Assembly: GCA_023525915.1 (NCBI GenBank)
Contig: CP026657.1
Span: forward strand, 3,248,001-3,312,000
Direction: 5' to 3'
DNA: 64,000 nucleotides
Source of the DNA: Acetispira formosa (nom. nud.)
Lineage (GTDB): Bacteria; Desulfobacterota; Desulfarculia; Adiutricales; Adiutricaceae
A program made the position numbers and the translations under genes. This document shows, in pieces, positions 51,271-61,373 of this stretch. The notes beneath the pieces were generated by a model. That model was not told where the DNA came from. It searched no databases and saw only the letters and a program-made list of their open reading frames with translations. Numbering within the stretch: position 1 is the first letter of the stretch; every line of letters starts with the position of its first letter.

Positions 51271-54200
51271 TCAGACAGTATAGAAATCTTGGAGTGCCGC
51301 TACTTTGTTCTGCATGCCCCAGCGCTGAAGACCCTCCACCAGCGCTTCCAAAGCGGAAATGGTGGTGTAAGTGGGAATGCCGCGTTTGAGGTTTTCGGCC
51401 CTGATGACCATCCCGTCGCGGGCCGAGCCCTGGCCGGAAATGGTGTTGACGGCCAATTGGATTTTTCCGTCGCTGATGCAGTCAATCAGGTTGGGCCGCG
51501 AACCAGCCATTTTGTTGACCAGCTCACAGGGTAGGCCATTTTCAGTCAGGCAGCGGCGGGTGCCTTGAGTCGCGTAGAGCTTGAAGCCAAGGGCCACCAG
51601 CTTGCGGGCCGGTTCCACCAAGCGGGACTTGTCGTGGTCACAGATGGAAAGCAACACCCCGCCTTCGCGCGGAATTTTGTGACCGGCCGCTAGCTGGGCC
51701 TTGATGAAAGCCTGGCCAAAACTCACGGCCAGCCCCATGACTTCGCCCGTGGAGCGCATTTCCGCGCCCAGCTCGATGCGCGCGCCAGGGAAACGGTCGA
51801 AGGGCATTTTCACTTCTTTCACCGCATTGTAGCCGCGATTGCCCAGAGGCGGTTTCGGGAGCTTCGACAGGGGCGTTCCGGTCATCACCAGAGCGGCCAG
51901 ACGGGCCAGGGGCCAGCCGGTGGCCTTGGCCACAAAGGGCACGGTGCGGGACGCGCGGGGGTTGGCTTCCAGGAGATAAATGTCGTCGCCCTGCACGGCA
52001 TACTGAACGTTGATCAGGCCGCGCGTGTTCAGTGCCAGGGCCAGATCGGTGGTGTGGCGGCGGATGCGCTCAATCTGGTCAGCCGTGAAAGTGTGGGGGT
52101 AGATCGAACAGGCCGAATCGCCGGAGTGCACCCCGGCTTGTTCAACGTGTTCCATAATGGCGGCCACCACTACTTCCTCGCCGTCGCAGAGCGCGTCGAC
52201 ATCCATTTCCACCGCGTCTTCCAGAAAGCGGTCGATAAAGACCGTGCCGTCGGAGGAGGCCGAGAGGGCTTCATCCCAATAGCGGCGCAGTTCAGCTTCG
52301 TCGTTGACGATCTTCATGGCCCGGCCGCCCAGCACGAAATCAGGCCTGGCCATAACCGGATAGCCCACTTCCTGGGCAATGCGGCAGGCCGCTTCCACAT
52401 TTCCGGCCTGGCCGCCCTGGGGCTGCTTGATGCCCAGCCCGGCGGCCAGCTTGTTGAACGCACCCCGGTCTTCGGCCAGGAAGATGTCTTCCGGTGACGT
52501 TCCGACTATGGGCACCCCGGCGGCCTTGAGGCGGCGCGACAGGTTCAGCGGAGTCTGCCCGCCGCACTGCACCAGAACGCCATAGGGTTTTTCTTCTTCA
52601 CAGATGGCCAGAATGTCCTCCACGGTCAGAGGCTCGAAGTAGAGGCGGTCGGCCATGTCGAAGTCGGTGGAGACGGTTTCCGGGTTGGAGTTGACCATGA
52701 TGGTCTGCCACCCGGCTTCCCGGAGGGCCATGGCCGCCTGCACACAGCAGTAGTCGAATTCCACGCCCTGGCCGATGCGGTTGGGGCCGCCGCCAAGGAT
52801 CATGATTTTCTTTGCTGAAGAGCCGGCCGGAACTTCACCCGCGTCGGGTGAACCCTGATAGGTGGAATAGAAATAAGGGGTGTAGGCTTCGAACTCGCCC
52901 GCGCAGGTGTCCACGGCCCGGAAGGTGGGTTTGACCCCGGCCAGGAGGCGGCGGCGGCGCACTTTGTCCTCATCCATACTTTCCAGGCCCTCACGGCTGA
53001 GAACGTAGGCAATCTGGGAATCGCTGAAACCGTGGGTTTTGAATCTGCGCCACTGGACGGCTTCGGCCGGGCCGGGCTGGGGGGCGTTGTCGCTGAACAG
53101 CGGCCCCAGCACCTCACCCATGTGTTTTTCTTCCTGATGGATAATGTTGAGCTGATCCAGGAACCAGGGGTCAATGCCGGTCATTTCCGATAACTGATCC
53201 ACTCCGTAGCCCTTGCGCATGGCTTCCTTTAAGTAGAAAGCGCGGTAAGGGCCGGGATCGCGCAGACGTTCATCCAGTGGCGGCAGTTTTTCCCCCGGCC
53301 GGGCCGGGCGCTCGGTGAAGCCGCTCTGCCCGATCTCCAGGCCGCGCAGGGATTTCTGAAAGGCTTCGCGGAAATTGCGGCCCAGGGCCATGGTCTCGCC
53401 CACCGATTTCATCTGGAAACCGAGAATGGGTTTGGCTCCGGGGAATTTTTCGAAATCGAAGCGCGGGGCTTTGACCACACAGTAATCAACCGACGGCTCA
53501 AACGCGGCGCAGCTTTGGCGGGTGATGCTGTTTTGAAGTTCATCGAGGTGATAGCCCAGAGCCAGCTTGGTGGCTATCCGGGCAATGGGGAAGCCGGTGG
53601 CCTTGGAGGCCAGGGCCGACGAGCGGGAAACACGGGGGTTCATTTCAATGACCGCGCGTTTGCCCGTTTTGGGGCAGACCGCGAACTGGATGTTGCAGCC
53701 GCCGGTCTCCACGCCCACGGCGTTGACGATGGCGATACCCTCGTTCCTCAATTCCTGATATTCAACATCGGCCATGGTCTGGATTGGGGCCACGGTGATG
53801 GAGTCGCCGGTATGGACGCCCATGGGATCGAAATTCTCAATGCCGCAGACCACTACCGCGTTGCCGGCCCGGTCGCGGATAACTTCCAGCTCGATTTCCT
53901 TCCAGCCCAGAAGCGACTCCTCAACCAGAACTTCATGAACCGGAGAGGCGGCCAGGCCTCTTTCCATGGCTTCCTTCAGCTCTTCCATATTAAAGGCAAT
54001 GCCGCCGCCAGTGCCGCCCAAGGTGAAGGAGGGGCGAATGACCACCGGGAACTGGCGGCTGCCCACGAATTCGGCCGCTTCCTCAAAGCTGGCCGCCGTG
54101 ATGCTGCCGGCCATATACAAGCCCAGGCCGGTGATGAGTTTGCGGAAAACTTCCCGGTCTTCGGCCCGTTCAATCACGTCCACGTCGGCTCCGATAAGAC

Positions 54201-54540
54201 GCACGCCGCATTCTTCCAGAACGCCGCTTTTGGCCAGATCCATGGCCAGGTTCAGGGCCGTCTGGCCGCCGAAAGTCGGGAGCACCGCATCGGGTCTTTC
54301 CTTGCGGATGATCTCGGCCACCACGTCCGGGGTCATGGGTTCGACATAGGTGCGGTCACTGAGGCTGGGGTCGGTCATGACCGTGGCCGGGTTGGAATTG
54401 ACCAGCACAATCTGGCAGCCTTCCTCACGCAGGGCCCGGCAGGCCTGAGTGCCGGAGTAATCGAATTCGCAGGCCTGCCCGATGATGATCGGGCCGGAAC
54501 CCAGAAGCATTATTTTCTTCAGAGTGGGATCTTTAGGCAT
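51271..54540 (-). CDS. carB: carbamoyl-phosphate synthase large subunit
   Basis: 1089 aa, slightly longer than the usual 1070. There are two homologous halves, each with an ATP-grasp domain: [20 protein letters not shown] and, in the second half, [40 protein letters not shown] and [20 protein letters not shown] carry metal/ATP-binding Glu and Asn. The C-terminal MGS-like allosteric domain (about 940-1089) includes [19 protein letters not shown]. It uses ammonia from CarA, bicarbonate and two ATP to make carbamoyl phosphate for pyrimidine and arginine synthesis. The start overlaps the carA stop by 8 bp. Confidence 0.97.
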   Translation of the reverse strand: MPKDPTLKKIMLLGSGPIIIGQACEFDYSGTQACRALREEGCQIVLVNSNPATVMTDPSLSDRTYVEPMTPDVVAEIIRKERPDAVLPTFGGQTALNLAMDLAKSGVLEECGVRLIGADVDVIERAEDREVFRKLITGLGLYMAGSITAASFEEAAEFVGSRQFPVVIRPSFTLGGTGGGIAFNMEELKEAMERGLAASPVHEVLVEESLLGWKEIELEVIRDRAGNAVVVCGIENFDPMGVHTGDSITVAPIQTMADVEYQELRNEGIAIVNAVGVETGGCNIQFAVCPKTGKRAVIEMNPRVSRSSALASKATGFPIARIATKLALGYHLDELQNSITRQSCAAFEPSVDYCVVKAPRFDFEKFPGAKPILGFQMKSVGETMALGRNFREAFQKSLRGLEIGQSGFTERPARPGEKLPPLDERLRDPGPYRAFYLKEAMRKGYGVDQLSEMTGIDPWFLDQLNIIHQEEKHMGEVLGPLFSDNAPQPGPAEAVQWRRFKTHGFSDSQIAYVLSREGLESMDEDKVRRRRLLAGVKPTFRAVDTCAGEFEAYTPYFYSTYQGSPDAGEVPAGSSAKKIMILGGGPNRIGQGVEFDYCCVQAAMALREAGWQTIMVNSNPETVSTDFDMADRLYFEPLTVEDILAICEEEKPYGVLVQCGGQTPLNLSRRLKAAGVPIVGTSPEDIFLAEDRGAFNKLAAGLGIKQPQGGQAGNVEAACRIAQEVGYPVMARPDFVLGGRAMKIVNDEAELRRYWDEALSASSDGTVFIDRFLEDAVEMDVDALCDGEEVVVAAIMEHVEQAGVHSGDSACSIYPHTFTADQIERIRRHTTDLALALNTRGLINVQYAVQGDDIYLLEANPRASRTVPFVAKATGWPLARLAALVMTGTPLSKLPKPPLGNRGYNAVKEVKMPFDRFPGARIELGAEMRSTGEVMGLAVSFGQAFIKAQLAAGHKIPREGGVLLSICDHDKSRLVEPARKLVALGFKLYATQGTRRCLTENGLPCELVNKMAGSRPNLIDCISDGKIQLAVNTISGQGSARDGMVIRAENLKRGIPTYTTISALEALVEGLQRWGMQNKVAALQDFYTV

Positions 54541-55636
54541 TTTTGGACCTCTCTTCGAATTGTCCGATCAGTTCGCGGAACTGATTGAAGGGATACCGCG
54601 CGTCGTGCGGGCCGGGGCTGGCCTCCGGGTGATGCTGAACGGAAAAGGCAAAAAGATGCGGCGCGGATATTCCTTCCACCGTCTGGTCGTTGGCGTTATG
54701 ATGGGTGACGCTGACTCCCTCCGGCAGACTTTCCGGGTCGACGCAGAAACCGTGGTTCTGGGTGGTGACGAGTATGCGGCCGGTGATTTCGTCGCGCACC
54801 GGATGGTTGGCTCCCCGGTGGCCGAAAGGCAGCTTGTAGGTTTTGCCGCCCACGGCCAGGGCCAGAATCTGGTGGCCCAGGCAGATTCCGAAGATGGGAA
54901 TGCGGCCGAGAAGTTTTTTCACTGTTTCAATGGCCGTGGTGCAGGGGGCCGGGTCGCCGGGGCCGTTGGAAAGCATGACCCCGTGAGCCCCAGATTCCAG
55001 AATTGTTTCGGCCGAAGTGTTGCCGGGCCAGACGCGCACGCTGAAACCGGCTTTTTCCAGGAGGGTCAGAATCGAGCGCTTGACCCCAAAGTCCAGCACG
55101 GCCACCGTTTTGGGGTGGCCGGAGGCGAACTGGTAATCCTCATGGCAACTGGCCTGGTCGGCCAGGTTCAGACCGCTCATGGAGGGCAGGGCCCTGGCTT
55201 TTTCCAGGAGGGAGGCCGGGTCGAGATCGGTGGAGCTGATATAGCCGTTCAGGCAGCCGTGCTTGCGCAGGTGGAGAGTCAGAGCGCGGGTGTCCACCCC
55301 GGCGATGCCGCTGACGCCCAGCTCGGCCAGCCAGCGGTCCAGGCTCTTTTGCGAGCGCCAATGGCTGTGAGGTTCGTCCAGTTCAGTGCATATCAGCCCG
55401 GCCGCCTTGGGTTCTGGCGCCTCGTTGTCATCAGGGTTGGTGCCATAGTTGCCGATGTGAGGGAAGGTGAAGTTGACCAGTTGGCCCATGTAGGAGGGAT
55501 CGGTCAGAATTTCCTGATAGCCGGACATGGAGGTGTTGAAAACCACCTCGCCCCAGGCGTCCTGGGCGGCTCCGATGGCCTCTCCGGGGAAGCTGGTGCC
55601 GTCGGCCAGCATGAGAAGGGCGGCAGGGCGTGCCAT
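54533..55636 (-). CDS. carA: carbamoyl-phosphate synthase small subunit
   Basis: 367 aa from ATG 55636 ([10 protein letters not shown]), AAGGAG 7 nt upstream; the frame open to 55735 would include the promoter. The N-terminal CPSase small-chain domain (about 1-150) contains [16 protein letters not shown]. The class I glutamine amidotransferase domain has [13 protein letters not shown], nucleophile Cys252 in GICLGHQ, and His336/Glu338 in [10 protein letters not shown]. It releases ammonia from glutamine for CarB. A candidate promoter with an inverted repeat lies at 55658-55735. Confidence 0.96.
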   Translation of the reverse strand: MARPAALLMLADGTSFPGEAIGAAQDAWGEVVFNTSMSGYQEILTDPSYMGQLVNFTFPHIGNYGTNPDDNEAPEPKAAGLICTELDEPHSHWRSQKSLDRWLAELGVSGIAGVDTRALTLHLRKHGCLNGYISSTDLDPASLLEKARALPSMSGLNLADQASCHEDYQFASGHPKTVAVLDFGVKRSILTLLEKAGFSVRVWPGNTSAETILESGAHGVMLSNGPGDPAPCTTAIETVKKLLGRIPIFGICLGHQILALAVGGKTYKLPFGHRGANHPVRDEITGRILVTTQNHGFCVDPESLPEGVSVTHHNANDQTVEGISAPHLFAFSVQHHPEASPGPHDARYPFNQFRELIGQFEERSKNA

Positions 55637-56047
55637 TGGTATGCTCCTTTGGGAAGGGTTGGCGCTTTTTCTTACTTTTACGTAAGATTGTGTTTTTTCA
55701 AAAAAGATGTTATCAGAGCGCCAACGGCCGGTCAAGATAAAAGTGACTTTTTGGGAGAAATTGTGGTGCTTAAATTTGAAGTTGATATTTATTACATTAT
55801 TGTATTAATTTTGGCCACGAATGTGTTTGCGATTAAAGTGAATTGTATGGTATATTTACTCAGGTTGTTCACATATTTCTTATGCTTACAATTTTAATCA
55901 TAAAACTGACACACTAAATATCATTCCTTTTTTTAAAAACGCTGATAACCCTGTACAATAACAGCTTTCCGGCACGCGGCAGTTGCGTCCGAAAAAGCAT
56001 GTCCAGCCATAGTACATGTCTGTTCTCGTGGCCCCAGAGACAAAAAC
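55637..56047. other. divergent intergenic region carA / hybrid kinase
   Basis: 411 bp. The carA-proximal 100 bp holds a promoter and inverted repeat, annotated separately. 55740-55930 is strongly AT-rich with no gene; the short frame there is not credible. No clear promoter for the kinase is seen; 55935-56047 is its leader. Confidence 0.5.
55658..55735 (-). promoter_or_regulatory. carAB promoter with flanking inverted repeat (possible operator or leader stem)
   Basis: Minus strand: TTGACC (55735-55730), a 17-bp spacer, TAACAT (55712-55707). GTTGGCGCT lies in the spacer (55725-55717) and its exact complement AGCGCCAAC at 55666-55658, next to the ribosome binding site. A second small stem CTTAC/GTAAG lies between them. 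Confidence 0.5.
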
Positions 56048-58921
56048 ATGAAACTGAAGATACTTGCTAGTCCCAAATACCAGCAAATCCTGTTTGTTTT
56101 TCTCGCCTTTGTGGCCATGGTTGTGGCCAGCTTTTGGTATGTGCGTGAAATAATTCAAGAGCAAATGAAGATTAATGGCGATGAAGTCATGATCTCGGCC
56201 ACTTACACGGTTAATTCCCTTCTTTCGGAAACCGAAGTGACCCTGGTCGGCGTGGCCTATGCCTTAAAAAACATGATTTCTCAGGGCGCCGACGCGCAAG
56301 CTCTCGATGATTACCTCATCGGGCTTTCCGACTGGTATTACACTGCCGGGCGAGACCGATACTTTTTTTTCAACGGCATTTACGGCCAGATTATGGGTCA
56401 ATTTATAGACGGCAACCGCTGGCAGCCCCCGGATGGTTACGATCCGTCCACCCGCCCCTGGTACACCAAAGCCATGGAAGAACCGGGGCGTGTGGTTTAT
56501 ACCGATCCCTATGTGGACGCCGAGAGCAACAAGGTGGTGATATCCGTCTCCCAGGTGATTTTTGATCGCCGGGGCCACAACCAGGGTGTGCTGTCGCTGG
56601 ATTTCGACATGACTACCGTCTCAAACCACATCAAGGAATTGAAAGTGGCTGACGGCGGTTACGGGGTGATGTTCAACGACAGCCTGGAGGTAGTCACCCA
56701 CCGCGACCCGGCGCTCATAGGCAAAAAGCTTGAGGAGCTGGGGCCGGGCTACGCCCAGCTGGCGGCCATGATGGTGAGCGGAGAGGAAATCTCGGCTGTG
56801 CCTATTACCGATTATGACGGCACTGAGAGCGTGGTGTTTCTGACCAACTTGTTCAACGGCTGGGGCGTCGGCGTTATAACCCCCCTGTCCGTCTATTATG
56901 GGCAGGCCCGCAGCATGGCCGCGGTGATGTCGCTCTTGGCCGCCTTCCTGGTGATCATGCTCTCAACCATTCTTTGGCGGCTCTATGCGGCCAAGGATTC
57001 GGCCGATGAAAAGAACCAGAGCAAATCTTCCTTCCTGGCCCGCATGAGCCATGAAATCAGAACGCCCATGAACGCAATTGTGGGCATGTCGGAACTCATT
57101 TTGCGCGATTCAGGCCGCCTGCCGCTGAAAACCCGCAACTACGCCCTTGGGATTAAGCAGGCCAGCGCCAACCTTCTCACTATTATTAATGATATTCTCG
57201 ATTTTTCCAAAATTGAATCCGGCCGCTTTGAGCTGGTGTCGGGCAAATACGCCCTGGCCTCTCTTCTACATGACGTTATCAGCATTATCAGGATGCGCAT
57301 CCGGGAAAAGCCACTGATATTCATGGCCGATATAGATCCCGACCTCCCCGAGCGCCTTCAGGGCGATGAGGTCCGGGTGCGGCAGATTGTCCTTAATTTG
57401 TTGTCCAACGCGGCCAAATACACCAACAGCGGCTTCATTCGCCTGGCCATGCGCGGCCGCCGCAATGAGGCGGGCCGTTTGGTTCTGACCATTGAAGTCT
57501 CCGACAGCGGCATAGGCATCCGCAAGGAGGCCATGGACAGGCTGTTCGGCGACTATATCCGCATCGACCTCAGCCTCAACCGGGGCGTGGAAGGCACCGG
57601 CCTGGGGCTGGCCATCAGCCGCAACCTCTGCCGGATGATGGGCGGCGACATTGCGGTAGTCAGTGAGCATGGGCTCGGCAGCACTTTCACGGCCACCGTC
57701 GTTCAGGATATCGATGGCGAGGGCTGCCTGGCCAAAGTGGAAAGCCCTGAGGACAAGGCCGTTCTGGTCTATGAGCCGGTCGTCCTTTATGCCAAAAGCG
57801 TCTCCGCCGCCCTGACCGGCCTTTCAGTGCCGCACACCATGGTCGACAGCCGTCACCGTTTCCTGGATGAACTTAGCCGCCGCGATTATCCCTTCATCTT
57901 CGTTTCCGTGTCTGTTTACAACAATCTGCGGGGTGAGATCAAACGGCACGGCAGCCATTCCCGCCTGGTTATGCTCTCTGACGATCTGGACGACTCCGAC
58001 GCCCTGGATGCGCGCCACATCAACATGCCGGCCTACAGCCTGCCCATTGCCAATATCCTTAACAATGTTTTGGAGAGCAGCAGTTTTTACGGCAAAAAGG
58101 ATGGCGGTCCCCGTTATAAGTTTCCCAAAGCCCAAATTCTGGTGGTGGACGACATCAAAACCAACCTCACTGTGGCCGAAGGTCTCTTGTCGCCATATGA
58201 AGTGAAAACCGATCTGTGCCTTAACGGCAATACCGCCATTGAACTGATAATGGCCAATAATTATGATTTGGTTTTCATGGATCACATCATGCCGGGGCTG
58301 GACGGACTGGAAGCCACCACTCTCATCCGTTCGCTGGAAGACGGCCGTTTCAAGGACTTGCCCATAGTGGCCCTCACCGCCAACGCCATATCCGGCGTGC
58401 GTGAGATGTATCTGGAAAACGGCCTGAACGATTTTCTGCCCAAACCCATTGAAGCGCCGGAGCTTTATTCGATGCTCATGCGCTGGATTCCGGCTGAGAA
58501 AAGGGTCCGGGCCGTGGATGACAGTGACCACAGCGCTGCCCAGGCCGCCTCACGGGAACATTCATCGCGTGAAGATACACCCGTTATCGCCGGGCTGGAT
58601 ACCTCCACGGCTATTGATAGAATCGGCGGGGACCAATCTCTTTATATGGAGCTGATTGATATTTTCCGGGTTGACGGCCGTGAGCGTATCACATCACTGG
58701 AAAATTTCCTCTCTTCGGGCGATGTCAAAGGCTATACCATCTGCGTTCATGCCTTGAAGGGAGCCTTGGGCAGCATCGGGGCGCGTGATCTTTCCATGAT
58801 GGCTTCAGAGCTGGAGAGAGCCGGCTCCAGCGGAGACAACCGTTACATTAAAAACAACAGCGCTTCTTTCCTGAACAATCTTGAGGATTTGATAGACGTT
58901 ATTGACGATCTTTTCAACTGA
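56048..58921 (+). CDS. hybrid sensor histidine kinase (dCache, HisKA, HATPase, REC, Hpt)
   Basis: 957 aa. TM1 is at residues 13-31. A periplasmic dCache_1 sensor spans about 35-285, with the [20 protein letters not shown] motif seen in amino-acid and carboxylate sensors. TM2 is at about 291-312. The HisKA box [20 protein letters not shown] has phospho-acceptor His335. The HATPase_c domain has N box [10 protein letters not shown] and G boxes SDSGIGI and [10 protein letters not shown]. Residues about 570-685 form a degenerate receiver-like region lacking the acceptor Asp. A true receiver lies at about 696-810 (Asp701/702, acceptor Asp745, Lys799). The C-terminal Hpt domain has His901 ([15 protein letters not shown]). 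All relay steps except an output are thus present in one inner-membrane protein. No partner regulator lies nearby. Confidence 0.92.
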   Translation: MKLKILASPKYQQILFVFLAFVAMVVASFWYVREIIQEQMKINGDEVMISATYTVNSLLSETEVTLVGVAYALKNMISQGADAQALDDYLIGLSDWYYTAGRDRYFFFNGIYGQIMGQFIDGNRWQPPDGYDPSTRPWYTKAMEEPGRVVYTDPYVDAESNKVVISVSQVIFDRRGHNQGVLSLDFDMTTVSNHIKELKVADGGYGVMFNDSLEVVTHRDPALIGKKLEELGPGYAQLAAMMVSGEEISAVPITDYDGTESVVFLTNLFNGWGVGVITPLSVYYGQARSMAAVMSLLAAFLVIMLSTILWRLYAAKDSADEKNQSKSSFLARMSHEIRTPMNAIVGMSELILRDSGRLPLKTRNYALGIKQASANLLTIINDILDFSKIESGRFELVSGKYALASLLHDVISIIRMRIREKPLIFMADIDPDLPERLQGDEVRVRQIVLNLLSNAAKYTNSGFIRLAMRGRRNEAGRLVLTIEVSDSGIGIRKEAMDRLFGDYIRIDLSLNRGVEGTGLGLAISRNLCRMMGGDIAVVSEHGLGSTFTATVVQDIDGEGCLAKVESPEDKAVLVYEPVVLYAKSVSAALTGLSVPHTMVDSRHRFLDELSRRDYPFIFVSVSVYNNLRGEIKRHGSHSRLVMLSDDLDDSDALDARHINMPAYSLPIANILNNVLESSSFYGKKDGGPRYKFPKAQILVVDDIKTNLTVAEGLLSPYEVKTDLCLNGNTAIELIMANNYDLVFMDHIMPGLDGLEATTLIRSLEDGRFKDLPIVALTANAISGVREMYLENGLNDFLPKPIEAPELYSMLMRWIPAEKRVRAVDDSDHSAAQAASREHSSREDTPVIAGLDTSTAIDRIGGDQSLYMELIDIFRVDGRERITSLENFLSSGDVKGYTICVHALKGALGSIGARDLSMMASELERAGSSGDNRYIKNNSASFLNNLEDLIDVIDDLFN

Positions 58922-58959
58922 CGGCCCAAATCATATCGGTTGACGGAAAAAACCATGAA

Positions 58960-58998
58960 AAAGGCGAGCGGATAAAAAATATCTGTTCGTCTTTTTAT
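58960..58998 (+). terminator. terminator of the hybrid kinase gene
   Basis: A 15-bp stem (58960-58974 with 58980-58994, three G-U pairs in the plus-strand RNA) and loop AAAAA, with the T-rich 3' arm running into TTTTTATTC. The G-U pairs favour the plus-strand transcript. Confidence 0.65.
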
Positions 58999-59192
58999 TC
59001 TATGTTATGGTTTCAATTAAGATATATTACTATTTAAAATAAAATTGGAGCGAATTATAGTTGTAAATCTTTGATTTATTTAATTAAATTTGCAAGATGC
59101 CTTAGAATATATATCTAAATAAATACTTATTTATATTGATCCCTTTTAAAATGTGTGCCATAATAATTAAAAGTCATCAGGAGGGCTTGAAC

Positions 59193-59585
59193 ATGCTTTG
59201 GAACAACAGTCTTGAGACAGGAATACCAAAAATTGATGAGCAACATAAAGAGCTTTTCCGTCAGGCCGACATTCTGCTGGATCGCGGTAAGGATGACCGT
59301 ATTCCCCAGACCATTGATTTTCTGGCGAAATATGTAGCCAAGCATTTTAGTGACGAACAGGTTATGCACGCATCTTCGCAGTATCCCAAGGCTCTGGCCC
59401 ACAAGCAACTGCATGTTGATTTCGTGAAACGATTCAAAGATCTGAAGCAGCGGTATGAAGCCGCCGGGCACAGCCTTCAGTCGGTCATGGACATCAACCG
59501 GCTGGTAATGGGCTGGCTCAAGGAGCATATCATGGTGCATGATAAGGAATTTGCCAATTATTACAAGATGAAAACCGGCAAGTAA
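59193..59585 (+). CDS. bacteriohemerythrin
   Basis: 130 aa from ATG 59193, AGGAGG 8 nt upstream; the frame from 59136 would begin in leader sequence. The four-helix hemerythrin fold has all di-iron ligands: His18 (DEQHKELF), His51 and Glu55 (KHFSDEQ), His70 and His74 (HKQLH), His112 and Asp117 (HIMVHD). It binds oxygen reversibly. In anaerobes and microaerophiles it is linked to oxygen sensing, transport or detoxification. It is single-domain, so it is more likely a carrier or scavenger than a chemoreceptor part. It is preceded by an AT-rich 270-bp gap and followed by its own terminator. Confidence 0.93.
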   Translation: MLWNNSLETGIPKIDEQHKELFRQADILLDRGKDDRIPQTIDFLAKYVAKHFSDEQVMHASSQYPKALAHKQLHVDFVKRFKDLKQRYEAAGHSLQSVMDINRLVMGWLKEHIMVHDKEFANYYKMKTGK

Positions 59586-59599
59586 GCGCTGAAGACGCG

Positions 59600-59630
59600 G
59601 CCCCGTCTGAATAGGCGGGGCTTTGTTTAT
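59600..59630 (+). terminator. terminator of the bacteriohemerythrin gene
   Basis: GCCCCGTC (59600-59607) pairs with GGCGGGGC (59614-59621, one G-T pair), then CTTTGTTTAT. Confidence 0.8.
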
Positions 59631-59655
59631 GCATTTGAAATTTGGGGCCTCTTTT

Positions 59656-60507
59656 TTAGATAGATACGACCAGATTGTCAATCAGCCGCGCACCGCCGAA
59701 CCGGACCGCCAGGGCGATGAATATTTCACCTTCAAGGTGATCTATTTCCTCCAGGTCGGGGAAGCTGTAAATCTCGGCGTAATCAAGCTGGGCCTGGGGA
59801 GTGTCGCTGATTATGGCCGTTATCCTGCTCAGGATTTCTTCGCGGTCGCGGAGGCCTTTGTTTTTGATCAATTCTTCCGCTTCATTCAGGCTGCGGGACA
59901 GGACGAGGGCGGCCGCGCGGTCATCTTCACTGAGATAGGCGTTGCGGGAACTCATGGCCAATCCGTCATTTTCCCGAATGATCGGCATAATTCTTATTTC
60001 CGCCGGGATAAACAGATCACGCACCATGCGGCGCACCACCTGGGCCTGCTGGCCATCCTTCTGGCCGAAATAAGCTTTGCAGGGACCGACGATGTTTAAA
60101 AGCTTGGCCACCACCGTGGTTACTCCGCGAAAGTGGGTCGGGCGGGATTTTCCGCACAGAATGGCGGTCAGGTGTCCGGTCACTTCCACCCAGGTGCTGT
60201 CCCCTTCCGGGTACATTTCCTCCGGCGTGGGAGCGAACATGGCTTTTGCTCCTATTTCCTCCGCCAGTCGGCAGTCGGCCTCAAAAGTGCGGGGGTAGGC
60301 GGCCAGATCTTCAGTGGGGGCAAACTGAGTTGGATTCACGAAAAGGCTTACCACCACGTAGTCGTTTTCCGCGCAGGCGGCCCGCAAAAGTGACGCATGC
60401 CCATCATGGAGCGCCCCCATAGTTGGCACCAATCCGATACTGGCGTTATTTTGGCGGTTTTTAAGAAGCTCTTCACGCAATTCGTCTATTTTTGAGAATA
60501 CTTTCAT
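59656..60507 (-). CDS. panC: pantothenate synthetase
   Basis: 283 aa, the normal length. GLVPTMGALHDGHASLLRAA carries the HIGH-like ATP-binding motif. Other conserved blocks are SLFVNPTQFAPTEDLAAYPR, VVAKLLNIVGPCKAYFGQKD, GQQAQVVRRMVRDLF, and DGLAMSSRNAYLSEDDRAAA with the KMSKS-like SSRN segment. It joins pantoate and beta-alanine with ATP to give pantothenate for CoA synthesis. No panB or panD is adjacent. A very large palindrome begins 42 bp upstream of its start codon. Confidence 0.96.
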   Translation of the reverse strand: MKVFSKIDELREELLKNRQNNASIGLVPTMGALHDGHASLLRAACAENDYVVVSLFVNPTQFAPTEDLAAYPRTFEADCRLAEEIGAKAMFAPTPEEMYPEGDSTWVEVTGHLTAILCGKSRPTHFRGVTTVVAKLLNIVGPCKAYFGQKDGQQAQVVRRMVRDLFIPAEIRIMPIIRENDGLAMSSRNAYLSEDDRAAALVLSRSLNEAEELIKNKGLRDREEILSRITAIISDTPQAQLDYAEIYSFPDLEEIDHLEGEIFIALAVRFGGARLIDNLVVSI

Positions 60508-60548
60508 TGCTTATCCTTAATTTGCAGGTCAATGAGAGAGGTGGAGTT

Positions 60549-61373
60549 GCGGCCCGGAGGGCCGCGCGATTAAAGGACTTGGCCTGACAGGCCAACCAAA
60601 GGGTTCCACCCTCTGGACTCCGGCTGGGGGAGGGCCCACGCGGGCCCTACCCCAGACCCCACCCGCGCCAGGGGGGCGGAGCCCCCTGGACCCCCAAGAG
60701 GTCTGGGTCGGCTTCAACTTTCTTTTTCCCGCATCGCCGCAACTCGCTTCGGGTACGAAGCTCAGACAAGCGGCGACGCTTCATACACTCTCCGCTTTAA
60801 ACGCTGTCGGCTTCTTCACGTTGGGCTGTTACATTTTGCTATAGGCAGCTTCATTGGATGTTTGTGGCTTCACGTATGTTCGGCTGAATACTTTTTCCCC
60901 TCCAATAGTTTTTCCAGCGCTGTAACGGTGAGACTTTGTCGTCTTTTTTCTAATGAGCAACTCATTAAAAAGGGATAGGCGGCAGAGAGACGGACTAACA
61001 GCACTGGAAAGGGCCTTTAAGGGGAAGCTGATTTAAGCCGAACATACGTGAACTACCACTCAGCCAATGAGGCCGCCTATCGAAAGATGTAACGACGTAA
61101 CGTAAAACCACCTATAGCCCTTGGAGCTAATAATGTCTGAAGCGTCGCCGCTTGTCTGAGCTTCGTACTCGAAGCGAGTTGCGGCGATGCGGGAAAAAGA
61201 AAGTTGAAGCTAACCCTGACCTCTTGGGGTTCCAAGGGGCTTGCCCCTTGGCGCGGGTGGGGTCTGGGGCAGGGCCCGCGTGGGCCCTCCCCCAGCCGGA
61301 GTCCAGAGGGTGGAACCCTTTGGTTGGCCTATCGGGCCAAGTCCTTTAATCGTCCGCGGCCGCGTGGCCGCAC
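60549..61373. repeat. 825-bp imperfect palindrome (giant fold-back element)
   Basis: Outer arms 60549-60783 and 61139-61373 (about 235 bp) are highly similar inverted copies, both containing GATTAAAGGACTTGGCC, GGGTTCCACCCTCTGGACTC and CAACTTTCTTTTTCCCGCAT. The pairing continues inward with more mismatches: 60841-60857 with 61064-61080 (15 of 17), a perfect 15-bp pair CACGTATGTTCGGCT (60871-60885) with 61036-61050, 60911-60923 with 60998-61010 (12 of 13), and the apex TAATGAG-CAA-CTCATTA at 60951-60967. Each arm contains further small hairpins. No protein gene is credible inside. The right arm reaches into the MFS gene. Confidence 0.93.

Noticed and set aside
53515..55897. Long plus-strand frames opposite carB and carA
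   Set aside because: Antisense to highly conserved carAB; typical GC-rich shadow frames.
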